32,970 nucleotides of DNA. Source: Arthrobacter sp. ISL-48. GTDB lineage: Bacteria; Actinomycetota; Actinomycetes; Actinomycetales; Micrococcaceae. Position 1 is the first letter of the stretch, and every line of letters begins with the position of its first letter. Made by a program: the position numbers and the translations under genes. Below the pieces are notes generated by a model. It was not told the origin of the DNA, did no database searches, and was given only the letters and a program-made list of their open reading frames with translations. This document shows, piece by piece, positions 10,755-17,838 of the stretch. Location: the NCBI RefSeq assembly GCF_018613805.1, contig NZ_JAGGPL010000012.1, forward strand, positions 1 to 32,970. Reading direction: 5' to 3'.

Positions 10755-12089
10755 ATGAAGAAGTTATTCCGAACAGCTGCCGTGGCTGCGGCCGCAGCCC
10801 TCGCCCTCGCCGGATGCGGCAGCGGAACAGCCAGCGACCCTTCCAACGTCAGTCCCACCGGGGAGGTCAAGCCCCGCGAAATTTCGTGGCTGCTGTCCCG
10901 GCCGGCCGACGGAGCGGTCATCAACATCATGAAGAAACTCGCGGACGATTATGCCAAGGACCACCCGGGCTTCTCGCTCAACCTGATCACCACCCCGGAC
11001 CGGCCCTCCTACATCCAAAAGCTTGAGACCCTTGCCGCTGCGAACAAGCTTCCCGAGCTCTTCGACACCGACGCCACACCCTTCGCCCAGCAGCTGGCCA
11101 AGCAGGGAAAGATGGTGGACGCCGAGAAGCTGCTGAAGTCCCTGGACGTGTACGACGACTACCGGCCCAGCGCGCTGGACTACCAGCGCTTCGATGATGG
11201 GTCCCTTAACATGATTCCGTTCCAGTTCGAGCTGGAATTCATCTGGTACAACAAGGCGCTGCTGCAGAAGGCAGGAGTCTCCGTCCCGAAGTCCCTCGAC
11301 GACATTCCTGCCATGTGCACCGCCCTGCGCGATGCAGGCATCACCCCGATCGCCATCGACGGCCAGGACCAATGGCCTTTGGAGCGGTATGTCGCCTACC
11401 AGCCGTTCCGTGAAGGCGGACCGGATTTCATCCAGAAGCTCAAAAAGGGGGAAGCGAAGTTCTCTGACCCCGCAGGCGAGAAGACCGTTCAATGGCTGGC
11501 TTCGCTCGGCAAGGCCAAGTGCTTCCAGGACGGGTTCTCCTCACAGGGCTACTCCGACGCCCAGAACCAGTTCACCTCCGGCCAGGCAGCGATGTACAAC
11601 ATCGGCACCTGGGAGCTGCCAAGCCTGGCAACTGACAAGTTGAATTCTGCGACGCGCAACGACATCGACTTCTTCACCCTGCCAACGACTGCAGGATCCG
11701 TCACGGCGGCCAACGAGTTCGTCTCCCCGTCCGGCATTGGAATGGCCGTCAACTCCAAGACCTATGACCCGCTCGTGAGCGACTTCCTGAAATTCGCCCT
11801 AACGAAGTACCCGTCCGAATACGCGGCTACCGGCGCGCTTTCGCCGACTACCAATGTAGAGACGGCCATCCCCGCCAACGCCACGCCCTTGTACAAGAAG
11901 GCACTGGAGCACGCCAACGACCTCGGGAACAAACAGGCAATGCCGTGGGACACCCAGCTCGATCCAACAACGAACGGCAGGCTGCAGCAGGAGCTCGTGC
12001 TGCTGGTCCAGGGCAACATCACGCCCGAACAGTTCACCAGCACGATGGATAACGCCATCGCGCAGAACGCCCCGAAGTTCTTCAAGTAA
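10755..12089 (+). CDS. ABC sugar transporter substrate-binding lipoprotein
   Basis: A 444-residue family 1 extracellular solute-binding protein. The signal peptide MKKLFRTAAVAAAAALALAG is followed by the lipobox cysteine C21 (LAGC), so it is tethered to the outer face of the membrane. The body shows the usual features: ISWLLSRPADGAVINIMKKL at the start, LPELFDTDATPFAQQLAKQG, QFELEFIWYNKALLQKAGV, and the hinge-region block SGQAAMYNIGTWELPSL. AGGAG lies 9 bases before the ATG. It lies 41 bases after the GH32 gene and feeds the two permeases downstream. No ATPase gene is present, so it presumably borrows a shared MsiK-type ATPase, as is usual for actinobacterial sugar importers. Confidence 0.9.
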   Translation: MKKLFRTAAVAAAAALALAGCGSGTASDPSNVSPTGEVKPREISWLLSRPADGAVINIMKKLADDYAKDHPGFSLNLITTPDRPSYIQKLETLAAANKLPELFDTDATPFAQQLAKQGKMVDAEKLLKSLDVYDDYRPSALDYQRFDDGSLNMIPFQFELEFIWYNKALLQKAGVSVPKSLDDIPAMCTALRDAGITPIAIDGQDQWPLERYVAYQPFREGGPDFIQKLKKGEAKFSDPAGEKTVQWLASLGKAKCFQDGFSSQGYSDAQNQFTSGQAAMYNIGTWELPSLATDKLNSATRNDIDFFTLPTTAGSVTAANEFVSPSGIGMAVNSKTYDPLVSDFLKFALTKYPSEYAATGALSPTTNVETAIPANATPLYKKALEHANDLGNKQAMPWDTQLDPTTNGRLQQELVLLVQGNITPEQFTSTMDNAIAQNAPKFFK

Positions 12090-12096
12090 TCACAGC

Positions 12097-12117
12097 GGTG
12101 GGGGTACGGCCCCCACC
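12097..12117 (+). promoter_or_regulatory. intercistronic stem-loop between binding protein and permease
   Basis: GGTGGGGG, a 5-base loop TACGG, then CCCCCACC: a perfect 8-bp GC-rich stem starting 7 bases after the binding-protein stop and ending 14 bases before the permease start. There is no T-tract. Such hairpins commonly protect the upstream message and lower permease expression relative to the abundant binding protein. That role is inference. Confidence 0.6.
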
Positions 12118-12131
12118 CGAAAGGCCCAGCC

Positions 12132-13012
12132 ATGCTCCCCAACAGGTCACGACTCTCTGTCCTGGTCTTCCTGCTCCCACCCCTGCTGCTCTACGGAGTC
12201 GCAGTGCTGTTCCCCATCATGCAGTCGCTGTTCCTCAGTTTCTTCTCCTGGAACGGCATCAGCGACATGGAGTTCGTGGGGCTCACCAACTATGTGCGGA
12301 TGCTTACAGCAGACGACGTCTTCTGGCGCTCCTTCTTCAACGCCCTCGGATACCTCGCAATCTGCCTTGTCCTGCAGCTTGGCGGCGCCCTCCTCGTCGC
12401 CAGCCTCCTGACCTCCATGCGCCGCGGCCGCGAGCTCATCAAAACCCTCTACCTCCTGCCAGCAGTGATCTCAACCGTGGCCATCGCGTTCCTCTTCGTG
12501 CGCATCTACTCGATCGAGCCCGTCGGCCTCTTGAACCAGCTCCTGCACTGGATCGGCCTCGGCGCCCTTGAACGCCCCTGGCTTTCGGATATCAACAGCG
12601 TCCTCACGGCAGTGTCGGCCCCGGAGGGCTGGCGGTTCACCGGCCTCTACATGCTCATCATCTACGCGGCGCTGCTGTCCGTCCCGCAGGAGCTTGAGGA
12701 AGCCGCCCGCCTCGACGGCGCTTCGCGGTGGCAACTGTTCACCAAGATCCGCTTCCCCCACATCATGCCCGTCTGGATCACCACCACGATCATGGCAACA
12801 ACATACGGGCTGCGCGGCTTCGACATCCCTTACCTCATGACCAACGGCGGACCCGGACAGTCCTCCGAGTTGCTGACCACTTACATGTACAAGACGGCTT
12901 TCACAGCACAGACTTCGGCTACGCAAGCACCATCGCCGTGTTCATCGTCGTCGAGTGCCTGGTCGCCGTAGGACTCATCCTCTTCATGCTCAAACGAAAG
13001 GCGGACGCATGA
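12132..13012 (+). pseudogene. ABC sugar permease, MalF type, with a one-base frameshift near its end
   Basis: An inner-membrane permease with a hydrophobic N-terminal helix (LSVLVFLLPPLLLYGVAVLF) and the cytoplasmic EAA loop EEAARLDGASRWQLFTKIRF that docks the ATPase. Reading frame 1 is normal to about 12902 (TYMYKTAF), then turns into an abnormal Ser/Pro-rich tail ending at 12971. From 12905 the next frame reads STDFGYASTIAVFIVVECL, which is the expected last membrane helix. It ends at 13012 with a TGA overlapping the next gene's ATG (ATGA). The span 12132-13012 is 881 bases, one short of a multiple of three, so one base is missing around 12903-12904. As given, the protein lacks its final transmembrane helix. 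This may be a true mutation or a sequence error. There is no homopolymer at the site. Confidence 0.8.
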
Positions 13013-13920
13013 CCGCGCCAGCAGCTCCGGTTACACGGCCCAGAGCAACCCCGGACCCATCAGAGAGCCGGGAGCCACTCCGCAGACGGCGCAAGCCCAG
13101 CCTCCACGGAACCCTGTCAAGAGTGATCATCGCCCTCATCGTCATCGTGCAGGTTTACCCCCTGGCCTGGCTTTTCATCACAAGCCTGCGCACCGAAGAT
13201 GACTTCGCGACCGGGGATCCATTCGCGCTCCCCAAAGCTGTCACTTTTGATAACTATGCCCGCGCTTTCGAGACCGGCAACCTCGGAATGAACATCCTCA
13301 ACAGCTTCATCGTCACGATGGGCGCCAACCTCCTGATCGTGCTCCTGGGAATGATGGCCGCCTACGCCCTGCAGGTCCTTGGCTTCCGCTACAGCAAGTT
13401 CGTCCGCAGCCTGTTCCTGATCGGCATCATCGTGCCCGTCCAGATCGCGCTTGTGCCGCTCTTCATCGACTACTCCAGCATCAACCTGCTCGACACCTAC
13501 CCGTCGATGATCATCCCCCTGGCCGGCTTCGCCCTTCCGATGTCGATCTACCTCTTTTCCTCCTTCTTCGAGTACATCCCCCGTGAAACATACGAGGCCG
13601 CCTCTTTGGATGGAGCAGGGCCTTACCGCATCTTCGGACTTATCACCCTCCCGCTCTCGGTAAATACTGTGGTGACTGTCGTTCTGGTCAACAGCATATT
13701 TATCTGGAACGACTTCATCTTCGCCAACACCTTCGTCCTCTCCGAGGAGCTGAAGACCATCCCGCTGGGCCTACAGAACTACATTGGCGCCATGGGCAAA
13801 ACGGACTGGACAGCCACGTTCGCTGCCGTCTGTGTCACCATCACTCCCCTGCTGCTGGTCTTCCTCGTACTCAACAAGGCAATGATCCAAGGCCTGGAGA
13901 GCGGGGCGAGCAAGGGATGA
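13009..13920 (+). CDS. ABC sugar permease, MalG type
   Basis: A 303-residue inner-membrane permease. A charged N-terminal tail (RRRRKPSLHG) precedes the first helix (SRVIIALIVIVQVYPLAWLF). The ATPase-docking EAA loop is YEAASLDGAGPYRIFGLITL, and the last helices end in LLLVFLVLNKAMIQGLESG. The start at 13009 begins MTAPAAPV and overlaps the stop of the previous permease by four bases (ATGA), indicating coupled translation. A longer in-frame start at 12955 would lie inside the preceding gene and lacks similarity. It partners the frameshifted permease and the lipoprotein upstream. Confidence 0.9.
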   Translation: MTAPAAPVTRPRATPDPSESREPLRRRRKPSLHGTLSRVIIALIVIVQVYPLAWLFITSLRTEDDFATGDPFALPKAVTFDNYARAFETGNLGMNILNSFIVTMGANLLIVLLGMMAAYALQVLGFRYSKFVRSLFLIGIIVPVQIALVPLFIDYSSINLLDTYPSMIIPLAGFALPMSIYLFSSFFEYIPRETYEAASLDGAGPYRIFGLITLPLSVNTVVTVVLVNSIFIWNDFIFANTFVLSEELKTIPLGLQNYIGAMGKTDWTATFAAVCVTITPLLLVFLVLNKAMIQGLESGASKG

Positions 13921-13958
13921 GAGCAACAACAGGCGGATATACTCCTGAAGGAGGGCAC

Positions 13959-15038
13959 ATGATTTCGCAGGAGAATGGTTCGGGCATGCCATCGAGTGCA
14001 GCTGCCCCCGCAAAACAGGGCCACCGCCCTCAACCAGTCACCCTCCGGCAAGTAGCCCAGGCTGCCGGTGTCTCCACAGCCACCGTGTCTCTCGTTGTGA
14101 ACAAGAAAAAGTCCGCCCGGATCGCCGACGAGACCCGCCAGCGGGTGCTGGACGCGATCCGAGAGCTGGGCTACCGGCCAAACGCCATGGCGCAAACCCT
14201 GGTCAGCGGAAGTTCCCGATTCATCGGCCTCGTTGCCGACGCGATCGCAACCACCCCTTTCGCCGGCCAGATCATCCATGGCGCCCAGGATGAGGCCTGG
14301 AAGCATGGCTACGCCCTTCTGATCGCCAATACCGACGGTAACCGTGAGCTTGAAACGGATGCAATTGCCATGATGCTGGAATACAAAGTCCGCGGCATCC
14401 TCTACTCGACCTGGTTCCACCGAGCCACCGACCTGCCGGCATCCCTGCGGGAATCAGACTTCGTCCTCGTCAACTGCTTCTCCGCGGAACCAGGCGCGCG
14501 GGCCGTGGTCCCGGATGAAGTACAAGGCGGACGTTCTGCCACAGAAATCCTATTGAAGCACGGCCACCGCCGGATCGCCTTCATCAACGCCACCATCCCC
14601 GCACCGGCGAAGGACGGACGACTTCAGGGGTACAAGGAAGCGCTGGAAGCAGAAGGCATATTGTTCGACGAAAGCCTGGTCCTCGAAGCCTATCCGGACC
14701 AGGAAGGAGGGTACGGAGCCACTGAGGAACTCCTCAAACGCGACGTCACAGCCGTGTATTGCTACAACGACCGAATGGCGATGGGACTGTACGACGGGCT
14801 GCGCGAGCAGGGCCTCTCCATTCCCGGTGACATGGCTGTGGTGGGCTTCGATAACCAGGAAGTTATTGCCGCCCACCTCCGGCCCCCGCTTTCCACCGTG
14901 TCTCTTCCCCACTACGAACTGGGGGCAGCGGGAGTGCGCATGCTCCTTGGCCTTGAAGAAGCACAGGCCCCTGTCCCCACGAAAATCTACTGTCCCACCG
15001 TGGAACGAAACTCCGTGCGGGCGCCGGCCCCCGTGTAG
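13959..15038 (+). CDS. LacI-family transcriptional regulator
   Basis: A 359-residue repressor. The N-terminal helix-turn-helix is VTLRQVAQAAGVSTATVSLV (about 27-46), with the hinge helix region RPNAMAQTL (about 73-81). The periplasmic-binding-like sensor domain follows (SRFIGLVADAI, the DEVQGGRSATEILLKHGHRRI block, VVGFDNQEVIAAHLRPPLST near the end). I prefer the ATG at 13959 because AAGGAGG lies 4-5 bases before it. An in-frame ATG at 13917 overlaps the permease stop (ATGA) and would add 14 residues. As the last gene of the sugar operon it most likely binds the twin operators at 9196-9256, so it would autoregulate. Confidence 0.9.
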   Translation: MISQENGSGMPSSAAAPAKQGHRPQPVTLRQVAQAAGVSTATVSLVVNKKKSARIADETRQRVLDAIRELGYRPNAMAQTLVSGSSRFIGLVADAIATTPFAGQIIHGAQDEAWKHGYALLIANTDGNRELETDAIAMMLEYKVRGILYSTWFHRATDLPASLRESDFVLVNCFSAEPGARAVVPDEVQGGRSATEILLKHGHRRIAFINATIPAPAKDGRLQGYKEALEAEGILFDESLVLEAYPDQEGGYGATEELLKRDVTAVYCYNDRMAMGLYDGLREQGLSIPGDMAVVGFDNQEVIAAHLRPPLSTVSLPHYELGAAGVRMLLGLEEAQAPVPTKIYCPTVERNSVRAPAPV

Positions 15039-15065
15039 CCTCCCGTGTCCGCAATGGGTATCGCC

Positions 15066-15107
15066 GCGGACGACGGCGGGACCTCCCGCCGTCGTCCGCT
15101 TCCGTCT
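15066..15107 (+). terminator. strong hairpin between convergent genes, probable bidirectional terminator
   Basis: GCGGACGACGGCGGGA (15066-15081) and TCCCGCCGTCGTCCGC (15084-15099) are perfect 16-base complements separated by only two bases, so the real loop takes a few pairs from the stem. A pyrimidine-rich run follows. It lies 27 bases after the LacI stop and 14 bases beyond the stop of the convergent metallophosphoesterase. Its left arm recurs at 24585-24601. Confidence 0.75.
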
Positions 15108-15112
15108 GGTGC

Positions 15113-16150
15113 CTACTGGCTGAACGGGACCTTCTCCCAGCTCAGGACGGCACGGTCGTCGCTGCTGTTGCCGGCCACCGTGAACCGGATGTAGTTGGTG
15201 GCGTTGGCCGCTCCGTCCACGGTGATGCGCTGCAGGTCATCCGCGGCGGGCTGGCCGTAGATGTCCAGCCACGGCGAGCCATCAGCCAGCGGCTGGTTCT
15301 CGGCAAAGACGTGGCTGTCGCCGTTGATGAGGTAGACCGGGCGGTCGAAGCGGTTGGTCTCTTCGACAATGGCGGCGACGATTTCCCGGAACCCGGACAC
15401 GGTTTCGGGGTCGGCGGTAGCCGCGGCCAGCAGCGACGGATCGAACATGTCGGCCTGGGTCATCAGCACCACGGCGCGGTCGTTGCGCCGTTTGGCGTCA
15501 GTGAACGTGCTGTGTATTTGGTTGACGACCGCATCCGTCCGGTGCGCAACCTCGGCCAGTTGCTCCGGCGTTGGCGAGATTTCGCCCAGGCCGCTCCACG
15601 GAAGGAGCGAGTTGTTGCTGCCCTGGACGTTCACCACCGAGAAGGCCACGCGGTTCTGGGTGAAGCGCACATCCTCGGGAAGCCCGACGTTCTCCTGGGT
15701 TTTGACCGGCATGTTTGTGCCCAGCGTTTTGCCAGGCTCGTCGAAGAAGACCTCCCGCAGTTTGGCCAGCCGCTCCAGCGGGTTGTACGCGCCGTTGTTG
15801 GTGCGGTGGCAGTCCACCCACTCGTTGTCGCCCGGCGTATAGACCAGCGGGTGCCTGAAGGTGTCGAACTCTGAGCGGATCTTGGCGAAGTATTCGTCCG
15901 AGCAGACCGAGGAGCCGTTCTTGATGTCGCCCAGATGGGTAACAAACTTCAGCGCGCTGTCGGCGTTAATGTCCTGGATGTGGGATGGGAACTTGGCGAT
16001 TTCGGCGTCGCCGTAAGGGGTGTCGCCGATGACGCCAAACGTGAACGCCTGGCTGTCGGGGGTGTCTGCGGCGTTGGCGGGCTGGGACGCAAGGAGGCTG
16101 AGCCCCAGGACGGCTGCCGCCGTCGTGGTTTTCATTGTCTTTGAAGGCAT
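15113..16150 (-). CDS. secreted calcineurin-like metallophosphoesterase
   Basis: A 345-residue protein with an N-terminal signal peptide (MKTTTAAAVLGLSLLASQPANA, probable cleavage after ANA), so it is exported. The metal-site motifs of the calcineurin-like phosphoesterase fold are present in order: FGVIGDTPYGD (first Asp), HLGDIKNGS, YTPGDNEWVDC, and a late NGDSHVF with the metal-binding His. Residues between them (NGAYNPLERLAKLREVFF) match secreted actinobacterial members of unknown substrate. The start at 16150 has AGGA 8 bases upstream. MKTTTA five codons later is an alternative. Neighbours give no clue to its substrate, and it stands alone, convergent to the LacI gene. Confidence 0.85.
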   Translation of the reverse strand: MPSKTMKTTTAAAVLGLSLLASQPANAADTPDSQAFTFGVIGDTPYGDAEIAKFPSHIQDINADSALKFVTHLGDIKNGSSVCSDEYFAKIRSEFDTFRHPLVYTPGDNEWVDCHRTNNGAYNPLERLAKLREVFFDEPGKTLGTNMPVKTQENVGLPEDVRFTQNRVAFSVVNVQGSNNSLLPWSGLGEISPTPEQLAEVAHRTDAVVNQIHSTFTDAKRRNDRAVVLMTQADMFDPSLLAAATADPETVSGFREIVAAIVEETNRFDRPVYLINGDSHVFAENQPLADGSPWLDIYGQPAADDLQRITVDGAANATNYIRFTVAGNSSDDRAVLSWEKVPFSQ

Positions 16151-16455
16151 GGAGGTGGTCCTGTGTCTGCTGGGCGGGCGGGGCGGGGTCTGTGGAAAGA
16201 CTTCCTGCTGCGGGAGAACCGGCGTGGTCCAAGCGGTTTCGGGACGGTGAACAGGAGCGGTCATTTACGGACGGCAGGAACCGCGCCGGTTGCTTTCCGG
16301 GTCGACGTCACTGCTGGCCGTATTGCCGACGCCATCCGGGTCCACTCGAACCTCAGCACATAGTGCTGTGGACCGGCCGTTGGCCATGGTGCGCCGGACC
16401 GGCGCGCCCATCACAAATCCAGGCCAAAATTGGAATCGACCGGATAATTGCACGG
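16151..16455. other. 305-base divergent intergenic region, no gene seen
   Basis: Separates the metallophosphoesterase (minus) from the SRPBCC-like membrane protein (plus) and must hold both promoters. GATAAT at 16443-16448 lies 7 bases before the GTG start at 16456, which would give a leaderless or nearly leaderless message. I see no convincing -35 box. Open frames here on both strands have no ribosome sites and odd compositions, and I treat them as chance. Confidence 0.5.
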
Positions 16456-17085
16456 GTGAAGCTCGTGCTCAAGACTCTGTATCTAATGCTTTTTATAGCG
16501 GGCTACATCTCGATTTATGTGGTCGGGATTCTCGTTGCCAAGGCGGGCGATCCCGAGCTGGGCTCCGCTATTGTCCTAACCACCATCGGCCTGACCGTGG
16601 TTGCATTACTTCTGTGGGTGGGCTCGAATAATAGCGCCGCCCGCGCTGCTAAGGCAGGAACCGTCACTGTGGAGGAAACGGCTGCCTTCAATGTTGATCC
16701 GCTAAAAGTCTGGTCCGTCATCCGGCCGGCTGAGTCTGCCGTCCTGTTTTCGGACGCACAACGCGCCTTCACGGTGCCTGGAACTCCCCTAGGGGTCGGC
16801 GAGCAGCAATGTTTTATCGGGCGTGATGGGGCGGCGTGCATCATCGAAGTAATTGATGAAGAAGTGCCGAGGTGGGCTGCCACGAAGACTGTCACTCCAA
16901 CAGGTGTAGCAACCCGGCAGACGTACAAATTGGAGCCGACCCCTTCGGGTTGCACCCTCACAATGGGAGCGGCCTTCGACATCTCCCGGGGCTGGTTGTG
17001 GTCAAAGGTATGCGAGAAGAGTTGGCGTAAAAGCACTAGAAAATACTTGGATCGTCTTAGCGTGCACCTGACTGCACAGCAGTAA
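16456..17085 (+). CDS. membrane protein with two helices and an SRPBCC-like domain
   Basis: A 209-residue protein starting at GTG (MKLVLKTLYLMLF...). Two hydrophobic helices occupy about residues 3-28 and 34-56. They are followed by a soluble domain resembling polyketide-cyclase/SRPBCC proteins: VEETAAFNVDPLKVWSVIRP (helix-turn entry), VGEQQCFIGRDG, a beta-rich core and a C-terminal amphipathic helix (SKVCEKSWRKSTRKYLDRLS). SRPBCC domains bind hydrophobic ligands. The ligand here is unknown. There is no ribosome site, but GATAAT 7 bases upstream suggests a leaderless transcript. An open frame extends upstream to 16135, but that part lacks any similarity and overlaps the divergent gene. Confidence 0.65.
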   Translation: MKLVLKTLYLMLFIAGYISIYVVGILVAKAGDPELGSAIVLTTIGLTVVALLLWVGSNNSAARAAKAGTVTVEETAAFNVDPLKVWSVIRPAESAVLFSDAQRAFTVPGTPLGVGEQQCFIGRDGAACIIEVIDEEVPRWAATKTVTPTGVATRQTYKLEPTPSGCTLTMGAAFDISRGWLWSKVCEKSWRKSTRKYLDRLSVHLTAQQ

Positions 17086-17114
17086 AACTGGAGGGACAGC
17101 AGTAAACCGGAGGG
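17076..17114. repeat. 20-base tandem duplication spanning a stop codon
   Basis: ACAGCAGTAAAACTGGAGGG (17076-17095) is followed directly by ACAGCAGTAAACCGGAGGG (17096-17114). The first copy contains the last codons and the stop of the SRPBCC-like gene. It looks like a recent local duplication with one base lost and one changed. Confidence 0.8.
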
Positions 17115-17280
17115 CTGATTCAAGCATGCCCGGGAGGTGCGCTGTCGGTGCAAGGGTTTCAAGGTGAGGGGCTCGTCCCTCTGGCCCATCTGGATCAGGA
17201 ATATCTCGTGCAATGACAGACCTAAGTCATACAACCCGACGACAACATGATCAGGACTAGCAACGCCCTACGCTTAACGG

Positions 17281-17838
17281 GTGACTTTGACTAAGATGCG
17301 CACCGCCGCCGCGAGCTCCCTCGCCGCCGCCGGTCTCCTGTTTACCCTCGCCGCCTGTTCCACGCCGGCCGCCACCCAGCCAGCTACCTCTACACCGGCT
17401 TCCCCGGCAACGGCTTCATCCAGCGCCGCCTCCGGGCCCTGCGCCGGGGTGAAGGTCGTCGTCGATTCGGGCGCCCTGAAGCAGGCGGCCGCTGATACGT
17501 CCGTTTGCGTGCCCGTGGACGGGCCTACCCCCGCTTCCAAGGTGCTCGGCGAGGCAAAGGTGAAAACCGAGGGCACCACGCAGTACCCCACCGGACTGGC
17601 TTGCCGGGTGAACGGTGTCCCCGCCGCGGACTTCGACATCACCCACAAGGATGGCACGTACCGGGAAGAATGCAAGGGCATGCCCGCAGCCTTTGCCTAC
17701 TGGTCCCTCTGGGTGAAGCCGGCCTCCGGTGACTGGGCCTACGCGCAGGAAGGCCTCGCCACCCTGCAAGTGAGTCCCGGGCAGAGCCTGGAGCTGCTTT
17801 ACACGGTCGACGGCGCACCGGCCGCCCCAGCGGCATGA
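17281..17838 (+). CDS. small lipoprotein coupled to the ECF transporter
   Basis: A 185-residue exported lipoprotein. The signal sequence leads to a lipobox ending LFTLAAC (Cys about residue 26), followed by a Thr/Ala/Pro/Ser-rich linker. The globular part (about 50-180) ends in WSLWVKPASGDWAYAQEG and VSPGQSLELLYTVDG, reminiscent of DUF4430 / transcobalamin C-terminal-like domains. The match is by eye only. The GTG start at 17281 lies 6 bases after TACGCT, a possible -10 box, so a leaderless message is plausible. ATG at 17296 is an alternative start. Its TGA overlaps the ATG of the ECF gene (ATGA), so the two are made together, and it may capture the transported ligand. Confidence 0.75.
   Translation: MTLTKMRTAAASSLAAAGLLFTLAACSTPAATQPATSTPASPATASSSAASGPCAGVKVVVDSGALKQAAADTSVCVPVDGPTPASKVLGEAKVKTEGTTQYPTGLACRVNGVPAADFDITHKDGTYREECKGMPAAFAYWSLWVKPASGDWAYAQEGLATLQVSPGQSLELLYTVDGAPAAPAA

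Noticed and set aside
16135..16455. N-terminal extension of the SRPBCC-like protein to 16135
   Set aside because: The added 107 residues overlap the start of the divergent phosphoesterase and are low-quality (Cys/Trp/Arg-rich). The membrane helix and plausible promoter place the start at 16456.
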